Positions 1 through 6,974 of a DNA stretch of 8,173 nucleotides are shown piece by piece. Each line of letters starts with the position of its first letter. Positions within the stretch are counted from its first letter, which is position 1. The notes beneath the pieces were generated by a model, which had not been told where the DNA came from, did not search any database, and saw nothing but the letters and a program-made list of their open reading frames with translations. The position numbers were made by a program, and so were the translations under genes. The stretch comes from Deltaproteobacteria bacterium (GTDB lineage: Bacteria > Desulfobacterota > Desulfarculia > Adiutricales > Adiutricaceae), in the NCBI GenBank assembly GCA_031267005.1, contig JAIRZX010000405.1:1-8173 (forward strand), read 5' to 3'.

Positions 1-9
1 GGGGGACGG

Positions 10-50
10 AAAAAGACGGCCCCGGGGGATTTTCCTCCCGCCGGGGCCGC
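10..50 (-). terminator. Intrinsic terminator after the autotransporter
   Basis: On the minus strand CGGCCCCGG (49-41) pairs perfectly with CCGGGGCCG (25-17) in a 9-bp GC stem. The loop can add three more G-C pairs (GGG/CCC with one bulge). TCTTTTT follows immediately (16-10). It lies about 50 nt past the TGA at 100-102. This is a textbook Rho-independent terminator for the minus strand; the + strand has no T-tract after the hairpin. Confidence 0.9.
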
Positions 51-60
51 TCTTTGCCTT

Positions 61-79
61 CCGGCCCAAGGCGGGCCGG
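61..79 (-). repeat. Small GC hairpin between the autotransporter stop codon and its terminator
   Basis: CCGGCCC (61-67) and GGGCCGG (73-79) form a 7-bp perfect stem with a 5-nt loop. No T-tract follows on either strand, so it is not a terminator by itself. It could protect the 3' end of the mRNA or be incidental. Confidence 0.5.
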
Positions 80-99
80 TTTCAGCCGTCAAGCTTGAA

Positions 100-3000
100 T
101 CAGAAGGTCACCCTGAGGCTGAGGTTGGCCGAGACGGCTTCCCTCTTGCCGGCGGATCCCTCCACGCCCATCTGGACCTCTATGGGGCTGTCGGGGGAAC
201 TCACGATGAGCCCGAGCTCTCCCACGCCAGAAGAGCCGCCCAAAGAGACCTCCGGGAGGGCCAGGCCCATGACCGAGGCCCGGGAGTCGCCGTTGAACTC
301 GTGCTCCCAGTAGAGGCCGAAGTAGCCGGAGATGGTCCTGGTGAAACCTGCGTTTAACCGCCCTCCGACCCTCACGCGGGAGGAGGTGACAGAGCTTAAG
401 GAGACCCTCTGCCCGAACGAGAGGAAGTCGTCCCCGTCGCGGTGCATGTGGAAGTACTTGGCCGACAGGTCCAGGGACCCGTCGAAGCTGGAGAAGTCGA
501 TGATGTAGCCCCCTCCGGCGTGGAAGCCCCAGTATTTGGCGTCCATGTCGTATTTGACCTCGGCCCCGTTGGACGCCAGGAGGTCGCGGGTCTTGAAGTC
601 CGCGTCGGTCTTGCCGAAGCGCACGGACGCCTCGAAGTAGGGATGGCTCGTGTCTTTCTGGCCCAAGTCCAGCCTCGCGAAGACGCCGCCGCCGATGTAG
701 GAGAGATCGCCCTCGCCGTGGACTCCGGGTATGCCTGCGAGCCCGGAGAACTCGTTGTAGGAGTCGAAGCTGCCGTCCCCGAACTCGAGGAAGGCGCCCG
801 CTACGAAGGGACCGACGGACGTGTCAGTACCAACGGCTACCCCGATGTCCCCGGAAACGCCCTTCACCTCTATGTGCGAGCCGGTGTCGGTGCGCTCCCA
901 GCCGTAGCCCACGGCCGCGAAGGCCGCGACCCCGAGGGTTCCTGAGACGCTGGCTATCGCCGTGGGGATGGCCTGGGAGGCTATCATGTCGGTCCCGCGG
1001 TTTACGAAGGAAACGTCCGCCAGCGGAAGTTCGGCGAGGGCCTTGGTCTGCGCCCGGGGCCTGGCGGCGCCGACCACTGTGCTGAGAACGTTGCCGCTGG
1101 TTACGGTGAGCGGCAGATCGTATTCGACGTTGCCTTGGACTGCCATTGAAACGGTGCCGGTATATGCCGCTGGTATGGCAGTCCCGGAATCCACGATATA
1201 GACCGTCTTGCCAGCGAGAGATCCCCCGTCGGAAACGTTAAGTGAAACGGAGGCGTAGTTCGTTCCTCCATCCGACAGGGATACGGAATTCGCCTGAAGG
1301 AGGGCTGTTGCTTGGGTATTGGCCGCGTCTATCGCTGCGGAGTCCACGTCGAAAACCAGCTTGTCGAATCCGGAAACGGTTCCGAACCTTCCGGTGACAG
1401 CGGCGTGATTGAAGTGAAGGGTGTTGCCTTTGAACTTGTTCGCGTCAGAGACGCCGGTACCGCCGCCGACGGCAAGATTTACGTTATTTGTTCCAAGATC
1501 TATCTTGCCGAACAGTTCAAAGGAGTTGTTTTCCGCTTTCGCGGCGGTAGCCGAACCGGTTATCATTCCTGCGGCGATCTGGGTCGCGGAGATGTCAAAT
1601 TTGACGTTTCCCAGCCTGACAGTGTTGCCGCTTGCGCTTGCGTCATTATTGCTGTTGGTAACTAAAGCGCCGTAAATATTATGGACTGTCGAGTCTGCCG
1701 AGTCCAATCCGTCGATATCGACCGTGTTTCCGTCGGCAGTTCCGGAACGGTTACGCCCTCCATAGACGTCCCCTACGGCAGTAATTTTTCCGGATACCCT
1801 TACTTTGTTGCCGTCGACGTTTGAATCGGTAGCTCCTTGGTTATTGAAGCCACCGGCCAGTGAATCGTTGATTTTTACTGTCCCGGTACCGGTCGTGGTT
1901 ATGTCAACCGTGTTGCCGTTAACCTTTGAGCCACGTTCCATATTCCCGCCTTGAAGATCCCCTTGAATGACCACCGTGCCTTTGGTCGATACCGTCACTG
2001 TGTTTCCTTCGGATGTCCCGCCATCAGCCTGTGCACCGTAGACTCCATGGAGAACTAAAGACGCAGTAAATCCGCCAGCCAATCCGCTGTCGTCAATTGT
2101 GACGGAGTTTTCCAAAAAATTGTTAGAGACAAGGGGAGTGCCAATTGTTGTTGACGCGCCGGAAGTTGTGTTGGCAATGCTGACATCGCCGTTGATTATT
2201 ACCTTGTTCAGTTGGAAGGTGGCATTCTTAACTTGCGTCGTTGTAGCGTTTCCGTCGCTACCGAAGGCCCCAGCTACGAACCTGGCGTATGTGCCCCGGT
2301 TCAACGTGACGGTATTATTGTAAACCGTGTGTCCAACCGCTGCTGACGAGCCGCTCACGTAAGCGCCGGCAACGTGATCATCCACGATAACTGAACCGGT
2401 GCCAGCCTCCACCAACACTGTGTTGGAGGATAGGTTGCTTGTTCCTGCGGTTCCATCGGTTCCATCGGTTCCACCGGCGACAAGTATCCCGTGGATTGAA
2501 ACGTTGCCAGCGCCGGAAATGTTAACCTGGTTTCCGGTTACGATTCCCGAACCTGACAAGCCGCCGTAGATTCCCCTGCCTATGCTGATGGATCCCGATG
2601 CTGGGGTGACGTTTACGATGTTGCCGCTTAAAGTTCCCGCGCCTATCAAGCCGGCACCTTGAACAATGCCGCCAACGTTTCCCTGGCTTATCGAAACCTG
2701 GTTCAAGGAGACCACGGCGTTGCCGGCGCTGTTTAGACTGCCGCCGCCTATCGCCGATCCGGCGATGTCGTTAGCGGAATTCAGGATTAGCTTGTTGTTT
2801 GTGACGTTGCCGGTCTCTGCGACTGCGCCCATAATAGCGTAGGGCGTGGTATCAAGATCGCTGTTGACTGTAACGACGTTGTTGGCGGTGCTTGGCGTCG
2901 CAGTATTGATATACGGGGCCAGAATTCCAGTTATGGTGATTCCGGAAGGAGTCGTTCCTGCGAACGGATCAAACGGGCTGGCCGGGCTCCCCGGCCAGGT

Positions 3001-3168
3001 CGGCCAGTCCGGCGAAGACGGCAACATTATGTGATCTGACGAGCCCGTCAGTGTCGATGAAGAAAAATCTGCTGCCACAGCCTCATTGCCCGGTAGGGAC
3101 ATAACTCCCAGGGTGAGCGCCGCGACGGCGAACGCCGCAAAAATATGCGCAAACCGTTCTCTCTTCAA
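100..3168 (-). CDS. Type V (classical) autotransporter, beta-helical adhesin-like passenger, 1022 aa
   Basis: Predicted outer-membrane autotransporter: the barrel inserts in the outer membrane and exposes the passenger at the cell surface. Residues 1-33 form a Sec signal peptide (KRER charged start, hydrophobic core, cleavage near AVA/A-D). Residues 46-75 are rich in Pro and Trp. From about 90 to 590 the passenger holds ~16 degenerate units with a core like GNTVDI or NNTVTL, often preceded by a Gly-rich turn such as YGG or AGG, as in right-handed beta-helices. About 705-745 is the linker. About 745-1022 is the 12-stranded beta-domain, with alternating aromatic/Gly strands and the terminal LSLRVTF that barrel-assembly factors recognise. 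No protease or lipase motif and no Cys were seen, so adhesion or surface coating is the likeliest role (inference). The start is TTG, chosen because a GGAGG lies 6 nt upstream and the signal peptide follows directly; the nearby ATG is out of frame. The passenger is clearly AT-richer than the barrel. Family assignment is firm; the ligand is unknown. Confidence 0.95.
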   Translation of the reverse strand: MKRERFAHIFAAFAVAALTLGVMSLPGNEAVAADFSSSTLTGSSDHIMLPSSPDWPTWPGSPASPFDPFAGTTPSGITITGILAPYINTATPSTANNVVTVNSDLDTTPYAIMGAVAETGNVTNNKLILNSANDIAGSAIGGGSLNSAGNAVVSLNQVSISQGNVGGIVQGAGLIGAGTLSGNIVNVTPASGSISIGRGIYGGLSGSGIVTGNQVNISGAGNVSIHGILVAGGTDGTDGTAGTSNLSSNTVLVEAGTGSVIVDDHVAGAYVSGSSAAVGHTVYNNTVTLNRGTYARFVAGAFGSDGNATTTQVKNATFQLNKVIINGDVSIANTTSGASTTIGTPLVSNNFLENSVTIDDSGLAGGFTASLVLHGVYGAQADGGTSEGNTVTVSTKGTVVIQGDLQGGNMERGSKVNGNTVDITTTGTGTVKINDSLAGGFNNQGATDSNVDGNKVRVSGKITAVGDVYGGRNRSGTADGNTVDIDGLDSADSTVHNIYGALVTNSNNDASASGNTVRLGNVKFDISATQIAAGMITGSATAAKAENNSFELFGKIDLGTNNVNLAVGGGTGVSDANKFKGNTLHFNHAAVTGRFGTVSGFDKLVFDVDSAAIDAANTQATALLQANSVSLSDGGTNYASVSLNVSDGGSLAGKTVYIVDSGTAIPAAYTGTVSMAVQGNVEYDLPLTVTSGNVLSTVVGAARPRAQTKALAELPLADVSFVNRGTDMIASQAIPTAIASVSGTLGVAAFAAVGYGWERTDTGSHIEVKGVSGDIGVAVGTDTSVGPFVAGAFLEFGDGSFDSYNEFSGLAGIPGVHGEGDLSYIGGGVFARLDLGQKDTSHPYFEASVRFGKTDADFKTRDLLASNGAEVKYDMDAKYWGFHAGGGYIIDFSSFDGSLDLSAKYFHMHRDGDDFLSFGQRVSLSSVTSSRVRVGGRLNAGFTRTISGYFGLYWEHEFNGDSRASVMGLALPEVSLGGSSGVGELGLIVSSPDSPIEVQMGVEGSAGKREAVSANLSLRVTF

Positions 3169-3174
3169 AATATA

Positions 3175-3179
3175 CCTCC
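3175..3179 (-). promoter_or_regulatory. Ribosome binding site that fixes the TTG start of the autotransporter
   Basis: The minus strand reads TGGAGGTATATT followed by TTG, so GGAGG stands 6 nt before the TTG codon. No in-frame ATG gives both this spacing and a complete signal peptide. An ATG overlapping the GGAGG is in another frame. A TATAAT string also overlaps this site (3180-3185), but it is too close to the start codon to be the -10 box of this gene. I see no convincing -10/-35 pair in the leader. Confidence 0.8.
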
Positions 3180-3229
3180 ATTATAATTATTGCGTTAACT
3201 GTCCGCATTGGCTCTCAAGAACGCCCGAG

Positions 3230-3250
3230 CGGCTAGGCCTTGGCCAGCCG
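3230..3250. promoter_or_regulatory. Hairpin in the autotransporter leader, terminator-like on the + strand
   Basis: CGGCT and AGCCG close a stem that continues, after a bulged A, as GGC/GCC around a CTTG loop. TTTTCGTT follows on the + strand, so it resembles a weak intrinsic terminator facing away from the autotransporter, but no + strand gene ends here. In the minus transcript it would form about 60 nt upstream of the start codon. Confidence 0.4.
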
Positions 3251-3258
3251 TTTTCGTT

Positions 3259-3296
3259 CCGGCGTCGGAGGGGGCGGTCAGTGAACCGACGCCCGG
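3259..3296. promoter_or_regulatory. Stem-loop upstream of the autotransporter
   Basis: GGCGTCGG (3261-3268) and CCGACGCC (3286-3293) form a perfect 8-bp stem around a 17-nt loop. Two more pairs follow after one bulged base. It begins about 90 nt upstream of the TTG start, next to the hairpin at 3230-3250. It could be part of the 5' UTR or the remains of an upstream terminator. No T-tract follows on either strand and no known riboswitch was recognised. Confidence 0.4.
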
Positions 3297-4045
3297 ATCA
3301 GCCGAAACTTAGGGGTTTGCCTTTGACGGAACCCTGCTCCTCAATGCTTCGAGCCAAGTTGCGGATTCCTTCCCAGCAAGCTCTTTAGCCAAATGCGGAT
3401 CCTGGAAACGGGTAGCGTCGGGGGGGCAAGGACCGTCAGCCGCCCTTGCGGCCTGACCGGACGTATGCCCGCCGTTGCTTCCCTCCAGGAGCAAGCCTCG
3501 CCTTTCTAGGAGAGCGAGACGAAATCGATGACGTTTGGCCCTTGCCGCGCAGGAAAAGTTACGGGCGGCAGGGACTCTGGCCGATGGCGAGCCTTGCTCG
3601 CCTGCTCCTTAGAAATCTCTGGCATGCAGCCATGCACGGAATCCCATCGGAACGAAATAAAGATTGAAAGTCCGCGTTCGCGGAAAGGCGGGAAAAGGAG
3701 AAACTGCCGGTCGGGCGATCGGCTCCCGTCTCTCAGGAATCACGAGGGTCATGCACCTGGACAGGTTTTTCCCTTCGACATAAGCGCGTTCTTGGACGCG
3801 AGGTCATTGGACATCCGACGGATTCAGAGACGCCGTCCGTATAGACGGAACTCCAGCGTCCTGGGTCAGGCCGGACTGATCCGAAGAAGAGAGCCGTGAG
3901 ACTCGCAAGGCTCCTCGCTTGTCTAGAGAGGATGAGCCTAACGTGGCTAAGGCAACTCAGTTGGATAAGGTCAGAGAAGTGAAGAGATAAAGAGGTGTGC
4001 GAGAGGCAGAAAGAGGATTATTTTGAGAGGATGGGAGGACAGGCA

Positions 4046-4074
4046 AAGGCTGAGAGGGGATGGCGTGAGGGAGG
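4046..4074. repeat. Degenerate solitary copy of the 29-bp unit
   Basis: AAGGCTGAGAGGGGA followed by TGGCGTGAGGGAGG has the same length and the same two blocks as the tandem unit, with several substitutions in the middle. It lies about 160 bp before the array, so the repeat family may have been longer and partly decayed. Confidence 0.5.
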
Positions 4075-4205
4075 CAAAGATTTTAGGGGAGAAAGCGAGA
4101 GGTGAGGGAGGCGGAGAGGAGCGGTCGAAACGAGCGGTTAACCGCATGGCATGGGAAATCTGGTCCTAAGTCCGAAACTAATTGGAGAGGAACTGAGGAT
4201 AGATC

Positions 4206-4340
4206 AAGGCCGAGAGGGGAGAGTTAGGGAGGAAAAGGCCGAGAGGGGAGCGTTAGGGAGGAAAAGGCCGAGAGGGGAGAGTTAGGGAGGTAAAGGCCGA
4301 GAGGGGAGAGTTAGGGAGGTAAAGGCCGAGAGGGGAGGGA
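4206..4340. repeat. 29-bp tandem repeat, four full copies plus a partial fifth
   Basis: Units begin AAGGCCGAGAGGGGAG at 4206, 4235, 4264, 4293 and 4322, exactly 29 bp apart. Each full unit continues with (A/C)GTTAGGGAGG and a short A/T-rich joint. The fifth copy breaks off after about 17 bp. Copies differ by only one or two bases (for example AGCGTT in the second). The period is not a multiple of three and there are no spacers, so it is neither a coding repeat nor CRISPR. The core GGC(C/T)GAGAGG recurs alone near 4048 and 4695. Confidence 0.93.
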
Positions 4341-4721
4341 TTAAGCCGCGTTGCACAGAAAATACGGTTCCTTGCTTGCTTGTCCGGAGAGTCAGGTTGC
4401 GGTTCAAGGCGTGGGGGGCAAACCCAGTTGCGCGAGAGAACAAGGCAATTACCATGCCACAATAAATTTAATCGATACGTGTCGCGGAACTCCCTATCCC
4501 GAAGAACGCGTTTGATGCTGGAGCATGTGCCGGAATCGTAGGGCGTACGTACCCTAAGCCTGCCGCGTTAATCCTGACGCGAGTAGCCGTTTAGGGCGTT
4601 CACTCCTTAGGGGAGTGGGCAGGTAACGTGAGGACGGCAGAGGAAAATACAGACATCCGTCCATGGGAAGAGGGGGGCGAATCCGGTCGCGAGAGGCCGA
4701 GAGGTTTGGAGAAGAGAGGAC

Positions 4722-4762
4722 GACCAACGAAAGGGCAGTTGATGACCAACGGAAGGGCAGTT
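4722..4762. repeat. 22-bp tandem duplication
   Basis: GACCAACG(A/G)AAGGGCAGTT occurs at 4722-4740 and again at 4744-4762, separated by GAT. The period is 22 bp with one mismatch. No coding frame is associated. Confidence 0.85.
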
Positions 4763-4818
4763 TTAGAGCCGCCCGATCACAGTTGAGGATTATAGGGGCC
4801 AGGTTTTGAAAAGTCAAC

Positions 4819-4851
4819 GGTTGGGGAGTCCTGAGTCCGGAGTCCTCAACC
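4819..4851. repeat. Imperfect 13-bp inverted repeat (stem-loop)
   Basis: GGTTGGGGAGTCC (4819-4831) faces GGAGTCCTCAACC (4839-4851) across a 7-nt loop. Eleven positions pair by Watson-Crick rules, one is a G-T wobble and one is a mismatch. It sits near where the + strand changes from purine-rich to pyrimidine-rich. No T-tract follows, so it is not a clear terminator. Confidence 0.5.
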
Positions 4852-5073
4852 CCAGCGGGTGCCGTGCCTCTGGTGCGTCAAGTCCTCCCCCCCTTCCGGT
4901 GGTTTCATCGATAAGGTCGGGTTATGAAGTGCCGGATGCGCTGTGCGCCGTAGTCTTCACCGGGCAGGCTCGCCGAACTTCACCGCCCCGTCATCACTGT
5001 CTGAACCCCTCAGCATCCTGCCCATGGCCTACTCTTCCTGCACGCCGTATCTTGACCACATCCTCCTCGTCCT

Positions 5074-5166
5074 GCCCACATCTTCCAAGCATCCAACTTC
5101 CCTTGCCCACATCTTCCAAGCATCTAACTTCTCCAGCCCACGTCTTCTTCCCAGCATGCTATTTCC
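5074..5166. repeat. 31-bp tandem repeat, three copies, pyrimidine-rich
   Basis: GCCCACATCTTCCAAGCAT begins copies at 5074 and 5105, and a diverged copy starts GCCCACGTCTTC at 5136. The period is 31 bp. The first two copies match at 27 of 31 positions; the third has a small insertion. A partial echo (AGCATCCTGCCCA) lies at about 5012. The period does not preserve reading frame, so a coding role is unlikely. Confidence 0.88.
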
Positions 5167-5268
5167 ACTGCTCTCGTCTTGCCCGTGTCATCCTCTCTGA
5201 GCCAATTTCTCCAGTATTGTGTCCTTACCCGTCCTTAACCTCATCCGCGCGCTCACGAACCGGGCGCT

Positions 5269-5286
5269 TCCCCCCGCGCGGGGGGA
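5269..5286. repeat. 18-bp perfect GC palindrome after the TPR-like gene
   Basis: TCCCCCCGCGCGGGGGGA is its own reverse complement. As RNA it gives a 7-bp stem with a GCGC loop, about 45 nt downstream of the TGA at 5333-5335. No T-tract follows on either strand, so it is at best a non-canonical transcript end or an mRNA-protecting hairpin. Confidence 0.6.
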
Positions 5287-5589
5287 TACAGCCATGGACA
5301 CGAGTTGGCCAGTATTTCGTAGGGTTTGACCGTCAGGCTGTCGTCCGCCCTCGGAAGCGCGAGAGGGCGGGCGCGGCTTTCTCTATAAGGGCCAAGGCCG
5401 CCTCGACCCGTCCAGTCTGAAGGATCTCGCTCACGAGCTTCAGGAGGAACTTCGCCGCGGCGGGGCCGGAACCCTCGCCCCCGTCCGCGAGGGCCTCCAG
5501 GGCCAGGGCCCAGCGCGACTCCCTCCCCTGTTTGCCGGCGAACCGAAGCGCGTCCCCGCGCCGGGCGAGCGAGACCGCTGTCCCCGGAT

Positions 5590-5634
5590 TGGCGCAATCC
5601 AGGGAGTTGCGGCTTCATTCTCCCGATTGCGCCA
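5590..5634. repeat. 15-bp hairpin holding the TGA of the TPR-like gene in its loop
   Basis: TGGCGCAATC (5590-5599) pairs perfectly with GATTGCGCCA (5625-5634). After a 2-nt bulge (CA), GGGAG (5602-5606) pairs with CTCCC (5620-5624), giving 15 bp around a 13-nt loop at 5607-5619. The in-frame TGA (5615-5617) falls inside the loop. There is no T-tract and no obvious target-site duplication. Confidence 0.8.
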
Positions 5635-6461
5635 GTTTCGGAAAGGCCGCGTTATGGATCTCGAGCCTAAGTAACGCTTCCCCCAGATCGAAGTTAAGCC
5701 GGGCCTTCTCCGCGGGCCGCCATGGTATCGCGCCCTCCGGGGGGATGCGGGGCTCGGGCATCGCTTCGTCCCAACGGCCAAGGAGGATCAGCGCCGCCGC
5801 AGCCCCAGACCGGTTCGAATGTCGCGCGGCGTCTCCCTCCGGCCCGGGCGGGTCTAATGAGGCGGGCTCGCGGAAGAGTTCCAGCGCCTCGGCGAGAGCG
5901 CCGGGGTCGGCGTCGGGGAACCCTCGCCTGGGAACCCGTTCGTGGCCGCAGAACCCCGTCAGCCGCCCGGCCAGGCTGGATTTCACCTTGAGCGCCTCCG
6001 GAACCCCGGCCTCGCCCAGCCCGTCCAGCCCGGCTGAAGCCTCCTTGAGGAGGGACGCCGCCGCGCCCGCCTCGCGGGGGTACCCCCGAGTCGAAGAGTC
6101 CGCCGCCGAACTCCGAGCGAAGCGGGGGGGCCTTCCGCGAGCCCGCGCCCGGCCCTCCCGGTCCTTCCGTCTCGGCCATGGCGGCCCGGAGGGACTCCGG
6201 GGGGATCCGGGGCCCTCCGGGCTTCCCGGGCGAGTCCCTGGAGGCAGGGCGCAGACGGCGTACGCGAGTTTCGACAGGAGCGCGCCCCCTCTCGGCCCCC
6301 TGGGAAGCTCTCGGGGCGAGGCGCTGAGGCTCCAGAGGAGCCGCCAGGCGGACTCGGCCTCCCGGAACTTCGCTACAGCGACTGAGCATTTCTCCCCGCC
6401 CCGGTCGGCGACAGCTTCCAGTCCCGCGCCCAGACCGCATCCCCGAAGCTGTGGCCGTTTT

Positions 6462-6486
6462 CCCCCCCCGCCCCCGCCCCGCCGCC
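6462..6486 (-). other. G-run tract, possible G-quadruplex, inside the TPR-like gene
   Basis: The minus strand reads GGCGG, then G4, G5 and G8 separated by single C residues. Four or more adjacent G-runs with one-base loops meet the usual quadruplex pattern. The C8/G8 run is also a slippage or sequencing-error site, close to one of the apparent frame changes of the TPR-like gene. Confidence 0.5.
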
Positions 6487-6570
6487 GTGGGCGTGGGTCC
6501 CGAGAAGGCCCGCCAAGGCGCCTGCGACCATCCTCGCCGCCTCCTGTTTCCAATCTGCGGGCCGGGCGCG

Positions 6571-6624
6571 GCACCTGGGTCCGGGGAGGCACCAGGGTCC
6601 GGGGAGGCACCAGGGTCCGGGGAC
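6571..6624. repeat. 18-bp tandem repeat, three copies, within the TPR-like gene
   Basis: GCACC(T/A)GGGTCCGGGGAG begins at 6571, 6589 and 6607; the third copy ends in C instead of G. The period is a multiple of three. In one minus frame it encodes a repeated SPDPGA, typical of a flexible linker that expands and contracts. An apparent frame change of the surrounding gene falls around this array. Confidence 0.9.
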
Positions 6625-6974
6625 GGCAACCAAAAGCGCCCGGGCCGAACGCGAAAGGCCGCCCACCCCCGGGTGTCTTCCGGACCCAGCGTCAGGACGG
6701 CCAGGGCCATCAGGCAGTCCCAGTTTTGGGCGGCCTCGAACGGCATCGCTTTCCGGAATAATTTCTCGGCATCTCGGCGCTCGGACTCCAGGATCCTCCC
6801 CATCGGGGGCAACTCCCATACGGGCCATCCTTCAGGGAGGCAGGGCTTGGGCTTGGGCCTCCGGGAGGCTGGGGGCCGGGGCTTCACCGTCTTCCCGACC
6901 GGTGTCGGACCGGGAGGCCCGGGCGGCCGCTTGGACGCGCGCTCCACCTCGGCTTTACCGCCGGTTTTTTTTTT

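Larger units (their letters stand above)
3181..5332. other. Gene-poor 2.1-kb spacer with purine/pyrimidine-skewed repeats
   Basis: No frame on either strand gives a coherent protein here. The open frames (up to 204 codons on the + strand at 4806-5420) are low-complexity, rich in Ser, Pro and Arg, and follow the base skew. On the + strand, about 3960-4345 and 4640-4760 are strongly G/A-rich, while about 5030-5225 is C/T-rich. Short hairpins occur at 3586-3602 (GGCGAG/CTCGCC), 3671-3684 (TCCGCG/CGCGGA), 3891-3913 (GAGCC/GGCTC) and 4601-4617 (CACTCC/GGAGTG). Parts of 3300-3960 and 4350-4640 show nothing I can interpret. It may be decayed DNA, a long untranslated leader or an unrecognised RNA. 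Confidence 0.6.

Noticed and set aside
3180..3185. TATAAT as the -10 box of the autotransporter
   Set aside because: Transcription would begin within or after the ribosome binding site, and no -35 element lies at proper spacing.
3891..3913. Group II intron domain V-like GAGCCGTGAG hairpin
   Set aside because: The 3' half lacks the conserved pairing and tail of domain V, and there is no intron-encoded reverse transcriptase.
3954..3970. tRNA D-arm-like string ACTCAGTTGGATAAGG
   Set aside because: No matching acceptor stem, anticodon arm or T-arm follows at the right distance.
4206..4340. CRISPR array or telomere-like TTAGGG repeat
   Set aside because: Units abut with no spacers, and TTAGGG is only a fragment of each 29-bp unit in a bacterial sequence.
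4806..5420. 204-codon open frame on the + strand
   Set aside because: Low-complexity Ser/Pro/Arg product that follows the C/T skew, crosses 31-bp repeats that do not keep frame, and overlaps the better minus-strand frame after 5333.
5615..5617. Selenocysteine or general TGA reassignment
   Set aside because: The autotransporter uses TGA as a stop after its canonical terminal Phe. The hairpin surrounds the TGA instead of following it, and no selenoprotein family is recognised.
5812..5821. T-loop-like GGTTCGAAT
   Set aside because: The flanks do not form a T-stem, and it lies in a coherent coding frame (HSNRS on the minus strand).
5532..6761. 409-codon + strand open frame
   Set aside because: A shadow of the GC-rich minus-strand region: Arg/Pro/Ser-rich with no domain-like pattern, while TPR-like helices read on the other strand.
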